Notes: generated by a model not told the origin, from the sequence alone. Positions 47,370 to 59,745 are shown, counted from the stretch's first letter. The stretch is 64,000 nt of DNA from Gnetum montanum (GCA_015680685.1 MNCI01005876.1:531566-595565); one strand, 5' to 3'. Made by a program: numbers and translations.

Positions 47370-48203
47370 TTTCCCCTGAAGAATTCTACAACAGTTAACT
47401 GACCATGAAGTTGGGATGGCATATGCTAGATATTGTATACATTTACAGGGAATTATCCATCTTGGTGTCATGAGCAGAAATTACAATGCAAATTTTTAAT
47501 GATTAATTTCATGACTTGCTCAAGAATCATAATCTAGTGGTTCTCCTGGAATGTATCTGTAGAAAGAGAAGACAGTTTCATGTTTCTGAGATTGGGATAA
47601 AATGAAATGTTGGACTTTGGCCATTTCTCACTGTGAAAGCCATCCACCAATTAGCAAATCTTCATCACCACCATGCCAAACCTGCAAACACAGACGTGAA
47701 AATATGGGCAGGCCATTCATCAGCTACTGAAGGAAGAGTCAAAGCCAAATGAAACATCTACAGTGGCAATTGCAATGGGAAGTTCTGATGATAAATACAA
47801 GAAAAATTAGCAACAAAAATACCCCAAATGATGGGATCAAGATCACAACAGATTGGAACCATTGCAAATTCAAATTCTATGTATGACCAAGCTATGCCTG
47901 ATCTGTTATTTCTTATAAGATGAAAGAAAATATGAAAGATATAAGTGGTTAATTACCACTTGCGACTTGGTTTGTATGAATTTGGTCCAATGCATCGTCT
48001 GTTTATTCCAAAAGCCCTAGGTAAGGTGGATCTGTGGTGATGATCGAAGGCGTGGATGTGCCCATGGGAAATCTCAAAGTTCACGGATTTTAGGATTGAG
48101 GTCAAGAGAACCTCCTGTGCCCCATCTAGAATTCCAAAAGGAGCGGGAGGAAGGCTGGAATAATAGTGGTAAATGCCCCAGCTTCAACTAATATTGCATA
48201 CAA
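47370..48203 (-). other. Non-coding sequence downstream of the D2 cargo ORF
   Basis: No retroelement motif. Given the ORF at 48204-48590 on the minus strand, this could be its 3' untranslated region or intron sequence carried along. Inference only. Confidence 0.3.
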
Positions 48204-48590
48204 CTATTGTAGGGCTTTCATTCGTTCAACAATCCTCTCTCTCTGCAACCTTTCCATGATGCTGTGTGGATCAGTGGCTTGATGCCGACGTGCTCTGATT
48301 CTATTAGCCTTAGGGCCTCTAAAACCATGCTCGAAATGATCTTCCCTAGGAAACTTTCTCTTAAGTATATTTTCTCCATAAAAGAGCGAATGTATGGATG
48401 AAGGACCGTGGGCAGCAAGGCTTACATGTGGAGGATGCCCTGGCAAAGGGCTGTATTTTTTTTTGAAATGATCGAACTCCCTACCATGATTCATAGCCAT
48501 GACGGCGGCATCAAATAAGCCTCCAAAAATTTCATAGTTCTTAAACGCGTATGAAAAACTAGCGGCAACGATGAGCATCCAAAAATCCAT
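48204..48590 (-). CDS. 128-codon host-like ORF carried in the D2 LTR
   Basis: Opens [20 protein letters not shown], a short hydrophobic N terminus that could be a signal anchor, then a polar body with [17 protein letters not shown], and a basic C-terminal half ([29 protein letters not shown]) that looks helical. It has no stop and better base balance than its surroundings, and runs antisense to the LTR. The 5' flank (48591-48750) is pyrimidine/purine-mixed leader-like DNA. I do not recognise the family. A captured plant gene exon is the most likely reading. Confidence 0.5.
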   Translation of the reverse strand: MDFWMLIVAASFSYAFKNYEIFGGLFDAAVMAMNHGREFDHFKKKYSPLPGHPPHVSLAAHGPSSIHSLFYGENILKRKFPREDHFEHGFRGPKANRIRARRHQATDPHSIMERLQRERIVERMKALQ

Positions 48591-49427
48591 GTTCCTACAA
48601 GTTCATCAACTGTGAAGTGATTGATTAATTTTGCTTGGCTTCACAGTAGTGACATTTCTCAGTCAGTGTGCCAATTCAATCTCTTCTGTGCTTGGCCAGT
48701 TTCTGCTTCTTCTTCTGTTATCCATGTATCAATGATATCCAAGGTGAAGGTAGGAGAAATTGCAATAATAGATGATTTTTTTATGGACACTTCACATAGA
48801 TCAACTGGAAACACGTTAGCAGTTTGGGCTAGCTTGTTAAATTCAGTTGAGAAATATGTCTATCCAATTGTTAGTATTTGGTTTATCATTAACATGGCTT
48901 TAGCATCATTCATTTTGCTAAAACTTGTTAAGCCCCTTATTTTATTTCAACATCCTTTCCTTATCCACTTTAAAAAGGGGTGTTTTTATTCACAAAGGAA
49001 AGAGATTTAAGGGACTTTTGTATAGCATCATTTCTAAAGAAGACATTTGGTTATTATCTCTTTTTATTCCTATGGAAGTTGTAACTTCCTATGATAGTTA
49101 CAACTATGATATTTGTAACTAATTTTAATTTTAATTACCATGAAGACACTTGGAAATTAAAAAGGGACACTTGGTAATTAAAAAGGCCACTTGTCAACTA
49201 TAGCTTTTTTGTCTCCATGGTGACCACTTGGCAATTGAATAGGCCACTTGGCAACTACATGGGACACTTGTCAACTGTAGCCTTTTTTATCTCTATGGTA
49301 GTTACAACCATCCAATATTTTTTGTAACTTACCTAACTTGTTGGGCAAGTAATCTCCTAACTTGTTGGCCAAGTTACTTGGAAGAGAAGTTAGGTAAGAT
49401 ATTTTTGAATATGTAACTACCTTTGAA

Positions 49428-49440
49428 CCTTATAAAAAGG
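49428..49440 (+). promoter_or_regulatory. TATA box of the D2 LTR
   Basis: CCTTATAAAAAGG, matching CCCTATAAAAAGG in D1. Confidence 0.6.
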
Positions 49441-50690
49441 TTTCAAGGGTAAGAAGAAAGGAAAAAAAAATACATCAATTTTGGAAAAGACACTTGACAT
49501 CTCACACTTTGGAATACTTGGGCTCTCACTTGGAGACACACTTTGAGTCTTGGGAGAAGAGCATTTGTAAAGAAGACAGTGTGAAAGATTGCTTGCTAAA
49601 GAAAAGATTTCAACCTCTTTGTCATAGTCCTGTGAGTTATGTTTTTATTTTTTTTATTTTGTTTAAATTATTTAGCTAGTGGTTAGATAGTATCATCTTT
49701 GGCAAGTAATTTTGGGATTTTTATATTGCTCTTATTGTTCTTGTTGTCCAATAGAAATTTCTATTAAAATTTTTCCATAGAAGCTCTTGTGTTTAAAAAC
49801 CTTAAGAGCATTTTAGTAGTAAATTTTGTTATTGTGCAACATATAGGAACTGCTATTGGGATTGTTGTAAGAGAGCCTCTACTTGTAGTCATGCCGTTGA
49901 ACAATTCAGTAGTCAAGAGGGTTCAGAAAATCTTTGGTATTTTGATGGGACTAGAATAGCTTCTTTTTATTTTTAAAGTGAATCTCTGTATTATTTCAAT
50001 CAAAAATTGTCAAGTCCTTTGAAGGTTCTATTGAATGAAATTGTTGACGTCCATTATCTAGCCAAAATGGAGTCTCGTACGTGGTAGTTTACGCAGCATT
50101 TTTTGGTAGCATAGTAGGATTGTCTTGAAGAAATTGCATGTTTGAGCCTTGGAAGTTTGAATAATTCGTAGATATTGAATTTGGGGTAGCTTTATTGCGA
50201 AGTGTTTACTTGTGTCATTTTACCTTGTTTAAATATTTGAGGTCTACACAAATCTGTTTTCTTTTCTATCTATTTCCATCGAATCTTGCTCTATTTCTAG
50301 ATTTCTTATGGAACTATCTCTTTCTCTGGGGAAAATTAGGAGTAGATTTGCGGAGTTGTGCTCAAATGTTTTTGCAAAATTTTATTTGTTACAAGTAGGT
50401 ATTATAAGGACCATGTAGACTAGGCAGTTGAACAAAATAGGAACTCTCAACAACTCATAGTACTTGGCAAAGTTGGCTAAATCTCTTTAAAGTAAGTCAT
50501 TTGTAGTTTACACACAACACAATCGTTTCATTTCACACAACTGCATGCTGCAACAGCACACACACATCCTCACATTAACTACTAAGTTTATTTGGAGGTA
50601 TCTGGGCCTTGGTGTTGCCAGAGACCAGCATGCACCTAAATCCTGTTCGAGGACACTCATTGGCAGTCGCGTCCCAAATAGTCGCCAACA

Positions 50691-51161
50691 GCCACCATAT
50701 CCACTAATGTGTTTTTATGGGTTAGCTAATGCATGAAAGTGGTCAACATACCCACTAACGTGTTTTTATGATTTAGGTAATGCATCAAGGTGGTCTCAAT
50801 ATCTAGTAATGCATTTTTTATGCATTGGAATTACATCTCTTATTGTAACCAATTCCATTGCATATAAATTCATTCTTGATGGGAGAACAAAGGCACCATG
50901 AATCATAGTAGGATTGCAAGTTTGGTCCCTTTCATAGATGCTTGAAGATTGCATATACCATCATTGTAGAGTGCTCATGTGAAAGAAGAATTAGAATGCC
51001 AAATTTAATCTAAGGCATCAATGACTAGAGGTCAGTTCCATTTCCTCAAGAATTATGCATTTCCAGTTATTTATGCATGTGAATTCCTATGCCACTTGCC
51101 TTTGCATTCTATACTTTGATTACTTGTGCCATTTTGTTTTCTACATAATTATTTTCTTACA
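50691..51161 (+). mobile_element. 5' LTR of element J, second part
   Basis: Continues J's LTR after D2, with TATA-like CATATAAATT (50861-50870), and ends TTTTCTTACA at 51161. Followed by primer site TGGTATTGAAGCC (51164-51176). Confidence 0.8.
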
Positions 51162-51163
51162 TT

Positions 51164-51176
51164 TGGTATTGAAGCC
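51164..51176 (+). other. Primer binding site of J, first copy
   Basis: TGGTATTGAAGCC resembles the tRNA-iMet complement TGGTATCAGAGCC. Immediately after it the sequence switches to block H. Confidence 0.65.
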
Positions 51177-51560
51177 CCTTTGACTGGTGCATATTCCTGT
51201 TTGAATAATACAATACAGTTTCATTATTGCCTCCCATTTACATTGTTTAGTTCTATTTATGCTTTTTTTTTACAAATATAACTTTGTTTATGCTTTATTC
51301 ATAATTTAGTATGCTTTGTTTACATTTCGTATCGTTGTTTACATTCCATCTACATTCTGTTTATGATAACCCCAGTGCTAGCCATAGCTTACGCTTGGGG
51401 AAGTCCTTGGTTGATTTGTGTGCAAACCATCCAAGGCACTCTACCTTTGTTTACTTTTCTAGCTTGCCCTTGGGTGAAGGCAGGGTCAGCTGTGGCTTCC
51501 CGATGATCTTTCAGTGTCTATTTTCCTTCCAGCCTCACACCGACGATTTAGGTTAGTACA
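51177..51560 (+). mobile_element. Inverted partial LTR of block H
   Basis: CTTTGACTGGTGCATATTCC through TTAGTACA matches the minus strand of 53720-53334. Confidence 0.8.
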
Positions 51561-52771
51561 ATACTAATGAAGTCATTTTCAACTACCTTAAGGATGGTAA
51601 GTAGATATGTTTTAGGAATAGGTTCATGAAGTTTATTCAATGTGGAACTCCATCTTTGGATAAATTTTTGTGCTGGCTCTAAAGGCACTTGTTTAATTTG
51701 AATCAAGCTATCTAATGTGACTTCAAGTTTCAGATTGTATTTGAAATGGGTGACAAACTGGTGTAACAAATCTTCCAAAGAATATATAGAGCTACGGGGT
51801 AAGGCTTGGTACCAGTCTAAGGCTCTTCCTGTTAAGGATATAGCAAACACACACAAAATTACATGGGGCCATGCCTAAACCAAAAGAATTTCAGTTTGGA
51901 ATGTCACTAGGTGGGCATTTGGGTCTCCCTCTCCATTGTACTTGGTCAACTAAGGTAACAAGACTCCCTTTGGCAAGGTTAATGGTGGAACTGAGGGGTC
52001 AATTGAGTCATCTTGATAGAAATCTAGTACCTTGACTTTCTCATTGTTCAAAGTTCTAAGGCATTTTAATTCCTCTACCAAAGAGTGCATCATTTTTTTT
52101 GTGTCTGCCCATTCTTGGACGGTAGGCAAACCGGTGGATTGAGTGGATTATGGATGATAATGATTTAATTGTTGCATTGTTTGTGTAAAGAAAGGTTTTT
52201 GGGCTAACATTTGTTGTGGTGGGATGGTATTCGGGACTGAGACTATCGGTGGAACCCACTGCCCAACAACAGGTTGTGAGGTAACACCTTGAACATGTTG
52301 GGTTGGAGTAATCAATGGTGCTCCATGGATTTGTACTTGAGGTATGTAATGGATAGATGTGGAAGTCAGTATGATCAATGGTATTCCAATTACTTGAGGT
52401 CAAAAGATTGACTCTGCGTTGGTTTGGGGAGGGAGTTGTTGGGACTATACTTGTGGAGGAATGATGGAAGTGGATGCATCATAGTGAATATTATTGGGTA
52501 TGGAGAAGATAGGAATGGAAGTAGGTACCTCTTGTTAGGAAACTGGTGCTCGAGTGTTTGTGGATGATGAAGGAAGCACAGTTTCTTCTAGGAAATGGTG
52601 GAACAATGGGTTTTTGTAGGCATGGGGACTAATGGTATGGTAGGAATCTCCATGTTTGGATTGGATTGCAAAATCATCTTCCTCATCTTGAGGCTCTATT
52701 GGCGACAGTTGTAAGGCTTGACTTCTAGCCATAAGAAGCTGGGATATGAGTTTATGATGATGTTTAGACAA
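51561..52771 (-). pseudogene. gag of block H, Tat-like
   Basis: The N-terminal frame MSKHHHKLISQLLMARSQAL (52771-52535) is followed by a Pro/Gln/Thr-rich linker (52378-52148). The capsid core then has TKYNGEGDPNAHLVTFQTE, SLTGRALDWYQALPRSSI, LHQFVTHF and FIQRWS (to 51561), which fit the Retrotrans_gag family. A few stops. It is cut by the inverted LTR, so nucleocapsid and pol are missing. The tRNA-Asn primer fits the Tat branch. Confidence 0.7.
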
Positions 52772-53311
52772 TGGGATTATATCAAACGCTGAAGGGATGA
52801 ACTCACAACCTCCTTTGTGGACAAGTTCATAGTCTCATTTCACTTCCCTTTCCACACAATCGATAGGCAAGTTGGCTTGGATTTTTACACAAATGAAGTT
52901 ATATTATTCAGGGCTTAGTGTGGCTCTCTTTCATTGGATTGTGGTATCAAATGTGTTAAGCATTGATGCAGAAGGTTAATCTGGATTCATATTCACAAAT
53001 TAGGTTGAAAAAGTTGCTATTTGTAGAAAATGTCTAACTTTGAAAACGAAAAAAAAAAGAAAAAATAGAAAATAAAAAAATACTAAATTTGTCAGTAGTA
53101 GGAAAATGGATAAGTGTAAAAATGAAAGAAAAAAATGCTAAGTATGAAAATGCAGGGAATAAAAATGTGAAGTGTGAAAACTGCTAAAAATGGCCAACTC
53201 TAGCACTTGCTACACTGGAGCTTGCTATGCTCTAAGAACTTGTTATGCTCTCTAGAATATCCAGAGTTTTCACTAAGTGCTAATCAAAAATGTAGACAGA
53301 AATGGTTCAAG

Positions 53312-53328
53312 CCCTCCTTCTAGCACCA
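53312..53328 (-). other. Primer binding site of block H, tRNA-Asn type
   Basis: The minus strand reads TGGTGCTAGAAGGAGGG, one base from the tRNA-Asn complement found in D1. Confidence 0.7.
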
Positions 53329-53333
53329 AATAC

Positions 53334-54815
53334 TGTACTGACCTAAATCATTGGTGTAAGGCTGGAAGGGAAACAGACACCGAGAGATCATCGAACAGCC
53401 ACAGCTGATCATGCCTTTGCCCGAGGGAAAGCTGGAAAAATAAATGAAGGCAGAGTGCCTTGGATGATTTGCATGCAAATCAACCAAGGACTTCCCTGAG
53501 CGTAAGCTATGGCTAGCACTGGGATTATCGTAAACAGGATGTAGACGGAATGTAAACAATGATACGAAATGTAAACAAAGCGTACTGAATTATTAATAAA
53601 GCATAAAAAAAGTTATATTTGTAAAAAAAAAAGCATAACTAAACAATGTAAATGGGAGGCAATAATGAAACTGTATTGTATTGTTCAAACAGGAATATGC
53701 ACCAGTCAAAGCGTAGTTGCACCTGTATGGATGGCAAGTCAAATGCCTAGCCCCGGGATGATATGACGCGATTATGTGATGATGAAATGGGATGAATGTG
53801 AGAAATACTTGGAAGCCAACAATCAGGTGTGTCGAGCATTCAAGGATTGCAAGTTTTGTCCTCCTTCAGAATTCCAATCTCTCCAATTTTTGCCTCTTCC
53901 AATCTTCTTCTCTTTCTTGCCTCCTCCCTTCATTTATGTGAATTGATAGGGTATTTATAGGGTTGGGGTAGGGTTTGGATAGGTTTTTAAAGAATGGAAT
54001 CAATGGTTGGGAGATGAGAAGAAAACAAATCTAGTGACATGTGTCCCATGGATAGTTGGCACGAGTTGGATGTGTGTTGGATAGTTGCATTCTTTGACCA
54101 GGTTCAATGTATCTGTGTTGGATAGTTGTGCACGAGTTGGATGTTTGTTGGATATCTGCCTTCTTTGATCATATTCAATGTATTTTACAATTTTTGGGTC
54201 ATTCAAGCCCATGAAAATAAAAATAATTTAGACAAGCCCTCAAATGATAAAAATTTATAAAGAAAATCAAGGAGGATTAACTCCGCCTCACTTGTCTAGC
54301 ATCCAGCATGACCTGTAGTGTGACCTCCAAAACTTGCAATTTTGAGCTAAAATCTAGAATTTTAGAAGGTTGAGACCCATAGTTATCAATAGTGGATCCT
54401 GAGGACAACTTGCCCTTGAAATCAAGTCATGTTGGCTCAGTTTTGGGGCTCTAAAAGTTGGTGACGTTGTTCCTTATGTTGTGCAATGTCTGAAAAAATA
54501 ACCCTAGCATCACCAAGTCAAAATGGAATATTTGAGGCCCAAATCTTGATTTTCTGGAAGCTGGGACCTGCTAGGGACTTTGGTGAAGGTCATGGGGGGT
54601 CCTTGTCCTGGATTTTAGCCCATTTTGACTCAATTTCAGTGCTCCAAAAGTTGGTGATGCTGATCCTTATGCTGTGCAACATTTTTTGAATCATGGGCCA
54701 TCAGGGGTCGTTTCGGAGGCCTCCATGTTTGGTCATGCTGTACTCATCTTGGGAAGTAGCATGACTTAGCTTGATTCTTGTCTAAAAGTGCTAGGCCAAA
54801 ATTAGTGGTGTTTCA
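53334..54815 (-). mobile_element. 5' LTR of block H
   Basis: The minus strand starts TGAAACACC at 54815 and ends CAGTACA near 53335. A TATA box CTATAAATAC lies at 53951-53960 (minus), preceded by a C/A-rich stretch. Confidence 0.7.
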
Positions 54816-55235
54816 AGCTAATGCATGAAAGTGGTTACCATACCCACTAACGTGTTTTTATGAGTTGGTTAATGCATCAAGGTGGTCTCCATATCCAGTA
54901 ATGCATTTTGTTATGCATTGGAATTACATTTCTTATGGTAACCAATTCCATTGCACATAAATTCATTCTTGATGGGAGAACAAAGGCATCATGAATCATA
55001 GTAGGATTGCAAGTTTGGTCCCTTTCATAGATGCTTGAAGATTGCATATATGTGAAAGAAGAATTAGAATGCCAAATTTAATCTAAGGCATCAATGACTA
55101 GAGGTCAGTTCCATTTCCTCAAGAATTATGCATTTCCAGTTATTTATGCATGTGAATTTCCTATGCCACTTGCCTTTGCATTCTATACTTTGATTACTTG
55201 TGCCATTTGGTTTTCTACATAAGTATTTTCTTACA
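54816..55235 (+). mobile_element. Second, partial copy of J's 5' LTR
   Basis: Begins AGCTAATGCATGAAAGTGG, equivalent to 50724, and ends TTCTTACA. Nearly the same as 50724-51161 apart from scattered substitutions and a ~20-base deletion near 55047. Followed by another primer site. Confidence 0.8.
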
Positions 55236-55237
55236 TT

Positions 55238-55250
55238 TGGTATTGAAGCC
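55238..55250 (+). other. Primer binding site of J, second copy
   Basis: TGGTATTGAAGCC, same as 51164-51176; here the true J interior follows. Confidence 0.65.
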
Positions 55251-56339
55251 TTAGATCTCTATCTTGATATGGTTTTTGATGATGGTACAACCTAGAAATA
55301 GCATTTTTTAAATATTTTTATGTTTTGTACTTTAAGGAAGATTACTCGCTTCTGGTTTCTACTTGGTGAAAGAGATTTCACTCTCACATTTTGTTGCATT
55401 CTTGTGCACCATAGAACTAGAAAATAGAAACCATTACTACTATGGAAATAAGGATATTTTCTTCTTCTTCTTTTTGAAGGGTTGGTTTGGTTGTGCTATC
55501 TGCAATTTTTCTTTGTGCGACAGTCTACTATCTACATTGTTAGCTTGTAATAACTATCATTATGTAAATGTTTTCAAAGGTTGAGCATGATTTCATTTAA
55601 CATGAGAAGTCTTAAGGCTAATAGATGTTTATTCCCTCTATGCATGGCTAGATTTTATGAATTATGTATGCACTTTTTCCATTTCATCTTGCATATCCAA
55701 CATTCATCATTGTTATTATGATTTCTAGTGTTTTTCTTCATGTCATCAAATGAATTAGCATCATTCTATAGGGTTTTCTTTTGGTGCTTTGGCCTCCACC
55801 TTGGCACCTTGGGCTAGAATAATTAGATTAATCATGTTTATAACATGTTGAATTTGGAAATTTATCAATTTTATAAGTATATTTTTATATGTATGCATCA
55901 TTTTCTACATATGAATTATAATAAATGATCTATATAATCTTGTATAATTAGTGAGTAGCCACAACATCTTTAATTATGCAAAATTATGAACTAAGAGCTT
56001 TTGGATCACATATGGTACACAACATTTAAAATTGTGATTAAGCATATGTAATATGATAAAATTTATCCCACGGGATTTTTTATTGTATTTAATATGAATA
56101 ATTAGGATGATATGTTAAATTATTTTTCTTAATTTACCCACAGGAATTAAGAAAAGGAATATAATTTAATAGTTTCATCGTAAGGATATATGAATATGTT
56201 TGAATTAAAATTTAGCCCACAAGAAATTATATGTCATTTGACTTATATTTTTCATGATTTACATTGGTAAAAATTTCATATGGTATTTTAACCTCAAATT
56301 TCATAACATAAGCATGTTTGATTATGTAGTTATAGAACC
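55251..56339 (+). mobile_element. Leader of element J
   Basis: About 1.1 kb of non-coding, AT-rich sequence between primer site and gag. A 73-codon ORF at 55363-55584 has no recognised domain. Confidence 0.5.
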
Positions 56340-57110
56340 TATAAGTTACGCTAATTTTAAATGTGACATTCCTAAATTAAAGGGTGATAATTATAAGGTG
56401 ACATTCATTTAGGCTGGATGGACATTGGTTATGCAATCCATAAGGATGAACCATTTGTTGTTAGAGTAATCAATGATTTTGATGATATTGGTAATTATGA
56501 AACATGGGAGTGATCTAATTGCCTCTATGTCCTGTGCATAAAAATCAATGAAACATGGGAGTGATCTAATTGCCTCTATGTCCTGTGTGGTTTAATGGAA
56601 CAATATGACAATGTACACACTTTGTTAAAGGCCATTGATGAACAATTTGAGTCATCAAACAAGGCATTGGCCAACACCTTAATAATGAATTTGTCATCCA
56701 TGAAGCACACTAAAATTTGTCGTGTGCGTGAGCACATCATGTAAATTAGGGATATAGTAGCTCAACTCAAAATGCTTGAGGTTGAGATGTTAGAATCTTT
56801 CATTGTGGACTACATATTAAACACACTCCCATCATAGTATAGAACCTTTAAGATTTCTTATAACACACATAAGGAAAAATGGTTAATTAATGAACTAATG
56901 ACCATGTGTGTGCAAGAAGAGGGAAGACTTGCTATGGATGCAAAAGATAGTGTGCATCTAGCTACATAAGGAAAGAATCAAGGACAAGCTAAAGGCAAGT
57001 GGAAGGTCAAATTGCCTACACAAGCTAATATTAAAAAAGAATCCAGATATTTTTTCCACAAAAAGAAAGGACACATAAATAAGGATTTTTCTAAATATTA
57101 GAAATGGCTT
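56340..57110 (+). pseudogene. gag of element J (copia)
   Basis: Starts near PKLKGDNYKV, typical of copia gag (the LxGxNY motif), then DIVAQLKMLEVEM and IVDYILNTLPS, matching the UBN2/Retrotran_gag family. The zinc knuckle is decayed: FHKKKGHINKDFSKY has lost its Cys. It contains a 38-base direct repeat and many stops. Confidence 0.7.
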
Positions 57111-57600
57111 GAAAAGAAAGGTAATAAACTCTTACTTGTTTGTTTTGAATCTAATATGGTTGATGTTATCCATGACACATGTTGGATTGATTCTACTTCT
57201 ACAATCCATGTTACCAATTCCTTGCAGGGGGTTAAAAACCTAAGGAAGCTAGTGGGAACTCAATCATGGATCTATTCAGGCAACAAGATGCACTCACATG
57301 TGGAGGCAATCGAAACATTCATTTTAGTTTTAAATAGTGGTTTTGTTTTAGAATTGGAAAAGACATTTTACATTCCAAGTTTTTGAAGGAATTTAATTTC
57401 TATTTCAAGGCTTGTATCATTGGGATTTTTCTTTAATATTTTAGAAACTATATTCATTTTATATTATAGATTTGAACTTATTGAAAATGGTACATTGACA
57501 AATGGTATTTTTAAAATTAATTTACAAAATGAAACCTTTTATACTTCTATGCATGTTCATGTTGGCATTAAGAGATGTGTTATGAATGATGAATCCTCTA
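57111..57600 (+). pseudogene. Protease region of element J
   Basis: WIDSTSTIHVTNS corresponds to the copia protease motif W-x-DSGA-x-H-T with Gly and Ala changed. It continues with VLELEKTFYIPSF and, after a stop, NLISISRLVSLG, the usual link to the GAG-pre-integrase domain. Frames 57156-57386 and 57420 onward. Confidence 0.7.
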
Positions 57601-58670
57601 TGTTGTGGCATCGTAGATTAGGACATATCTCTATTGAAAGAATAAAGAGATTAGTAAATGGAGTACCTAGTACTCTAGATTTTATTGACTTTGGCACGTG
57701 TGTAAACTACATAAAGGGAAAGCAAATCAATATTCCAAAGAAAGGTGTTAAGAGGAGTTCAAACACATTAAAGATCATACATACATATATTTTTAGTCTA
57801 GATATGAATGTGTATGGTTAGAAGTATTTCATTACCTTTATTGATGATTACTCATGATATATGTATCTCTACCTGCTTCATAATAAGAGTGAAGCTTTAG
57901 ATTTCTTTAAGGTGTTTAAGGCTAAAGTAGAGAAACAATGCAGTAATCAAATAAAGATAGTGAGATCTAATAGAGGTGGTGAATACTATGGTAGATATAT
58001 CGATGATGGACAAGCACCTTGGTCCATTTGCTAAGTTTCTTCAAGAGCATGGGATTCTTGCCTAGTATACTATGCCTAATCCTCTAGACCAAAATGGTGT
58101 GGTAGAAACAAGAAACTAAACATTATTGGACATGGTGTGGAGTATGCTTAGCACCTCTAAGCTTCCTAAGTCCTTTTGAACTAAAGCTCTCAAGACAATA
58201 GTGTATATATTAAATCAAGTTCCAACCAAGGCTATCTTAAAGACACCATTTAAATTATGGAAAGGTTGGAAACCAAGTTTACGACATATACACATTTGGG
58301 GATGTTCATCTAAACTAAGAGCCTATAATCCACAAGAGAAGAAGGTAGACCAAAGGACCATAAGTGGGTATTTCATCAGATATGCTAAATGGTCTAAGAT
58401 ATATAGATTTTATTTCCCATCACATGCTACTAGGTTTGTGGAATCAAGGAATGCTAAATTTCTTAAGAATGACTTGATTAGTGGGAGCAATAGATCTTGG
58501 AACATTGTTCATGAGATAGATCATACAGATGCTCAACCCACTAGTTCAAATGATAGATTGATTATTGTATACAATACACTTAGAGCACAAATCCATACTG
58601 AAAAACAACCAATCATTATAGTTCCACTAACTACTGATCAAGAAGTAGTAGATATAGCTAAATAATAGAT
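57601..58670 (+). pseudogene. Integrase of element J
   Basis: LWHRRLGHISIERIKRLVNG is the GAG-pre-integrase zinc region. FITFIDDYS (with the first catalytic Asp) follows near 57835, then KIVRSNRGGEYY near 57955 where Asp of SDRGGEY is Asn, then FAKFLQEHGI after a frameshift. The 154-codon frame 58201-58665 has TPFKLWKGWKPSLRHIHIWG and the C-terminal tail. Several stops and shifts. Confidence 0.8.
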
Positions 58671-58789
58671 ACCAAAACCTATTGAATAGCCTGTTGAACA
58701 TCATGATCCTCAAGAGAATGATGAATCAACATTAAGAATATATACTAGAGTAAGGTGATCAATGATTCCTAGTAACTATATGATGTATA

Positions 58790-59745
58790 TATAGGAGTCT
58801 AACTACAACATAGGAGCTAAAAATGATCTCAAAACATTTTCACAAGCCATGAGTTGTAAGGAATCTAACTTGTGGTATGATGCAATGTAAGATGAAATGA
58901 ACTCTATGTCATATAATGGAGTCTAGGATCTTGTCAAGTTGCCTAATGATGTAAAAGCCATTGGATGTAAATGGGTCTTCAAGACTGAGAAAGACTCATT
59001 AGACAACATCAAAAGATATAAGGCCAAACTTGCTACTAAAGGGTTCACTCAGAAAGAGGGAATAGATTACAAGGAGACATTTTCTCCTATATCTAAGAAG
59101 GACTCCCTTCATGTTATCATGGCATTGGTTACCCATTTTGATCTTGAATTACATCAAATGGATGTGAAAATAACATTCCTTAATGGTGATCTAGAGGAAG
59201 AGGTTTATATGAAACAACCTAAAGGATTTTTCTCTAGTAATGGTGAGCAATTGGTATGTAAGCTCAAGAAACCCATATATGGATTGAAATAGGCCTCCCA
59301 TTAATGTTACTTAAAAATCCATGATATAATCACTTAATTTGGTTTTGAAGAAAACATCATGGATCAATGTATATACCAAAAGGTAAGTGGGAGTAAATTT
59401 TTTTTCCTTGTTCTATATGTGGATGATATCCTTCCTGCAACCAATAATAGTGGATTTCTATATTAGGTGAAACATTTTCTCTCTATGAATTTTGACATGA
59501 AGGATATGGATGAAGAATCTTATATCATTAGCATACAAATCCATAGGGACAAATCTAGATGTATTCTAGGACTATCACAAGAAACCTATATTAATAAAGT
59601 TTTGAAGAGGTTTCAAATGAAAGATTGTTCACCAAGTATAGCACCCATTGTGAAGGGTGACAGGTTCAATTTGAATTGGTGCCCTAGGAATGCTTTAGAG
59701 AAAATTCAGATGAGCAACATTCCATATACTTTAGCTATTTGAAGC
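58790..59745 (+). pseudogene. Reverse transcriptase of element J
   Basis: Best-kept copia domain. [20 protein letters not shown]-like [51 protein letters not shown] then stop, YVDDIL (catalytic, ~59414), and ETYINKVLKRFQMKDCSPS. The catalytic Asp pair is intact, but stops at 59291 and near 59464 break the frame. Confidence 0.85.

Larger units (their letters stand above)
47268..50690 (+). mobile_element. D2: 3.4 kb solo LTR of family D inserted in J's LTR
   Basis: It starts TGTTGGCACATTTTGG and ends TCGCCAACA, with short inverted ends TGTTGGC/GCCAACA and GCCAC duplicated at 47263-47267 and 50691-50695. The right 1.35 kb matches the D1 LTR (410 to ~1770, inverted), including the TATA box. The left ~1.8 kb is unrelated to D1 and contains a host-like ORF. 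No internal domain or second LTR is present, so it behaves as a single LTR. Confidence 0.75.
51177..54815 (-). mobile_element. Block H: gypsy gag between inverted LTRs
   Basis: On the minus strand an LTR (54815-53334), tRNA-Asn primer site and gag are in normal order. At 51560, instead of pol, it meets the last ~384 bases of the same LTR in plus orientation (51177-51560). So the block is LTR, gag, inverted partial LTR. It is bracketed by direct copies of J's LTR (50724-51176 and 54816-55250). Confidence 0.7.

Noticed and set aside
48218-48418. 66-codon minus-strand ORF overlapping the D2 cargo ORF
   Set aside because: Alternate frame of the longer 128-codon ORF at 48204-48590.
53941-53980. 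Interstitial telomere-like CCCTA motifs
   Set aside because: Only a few imperfect C/A-rich units directly upstream of the TATA box of the H LTR, not a telomeric array.
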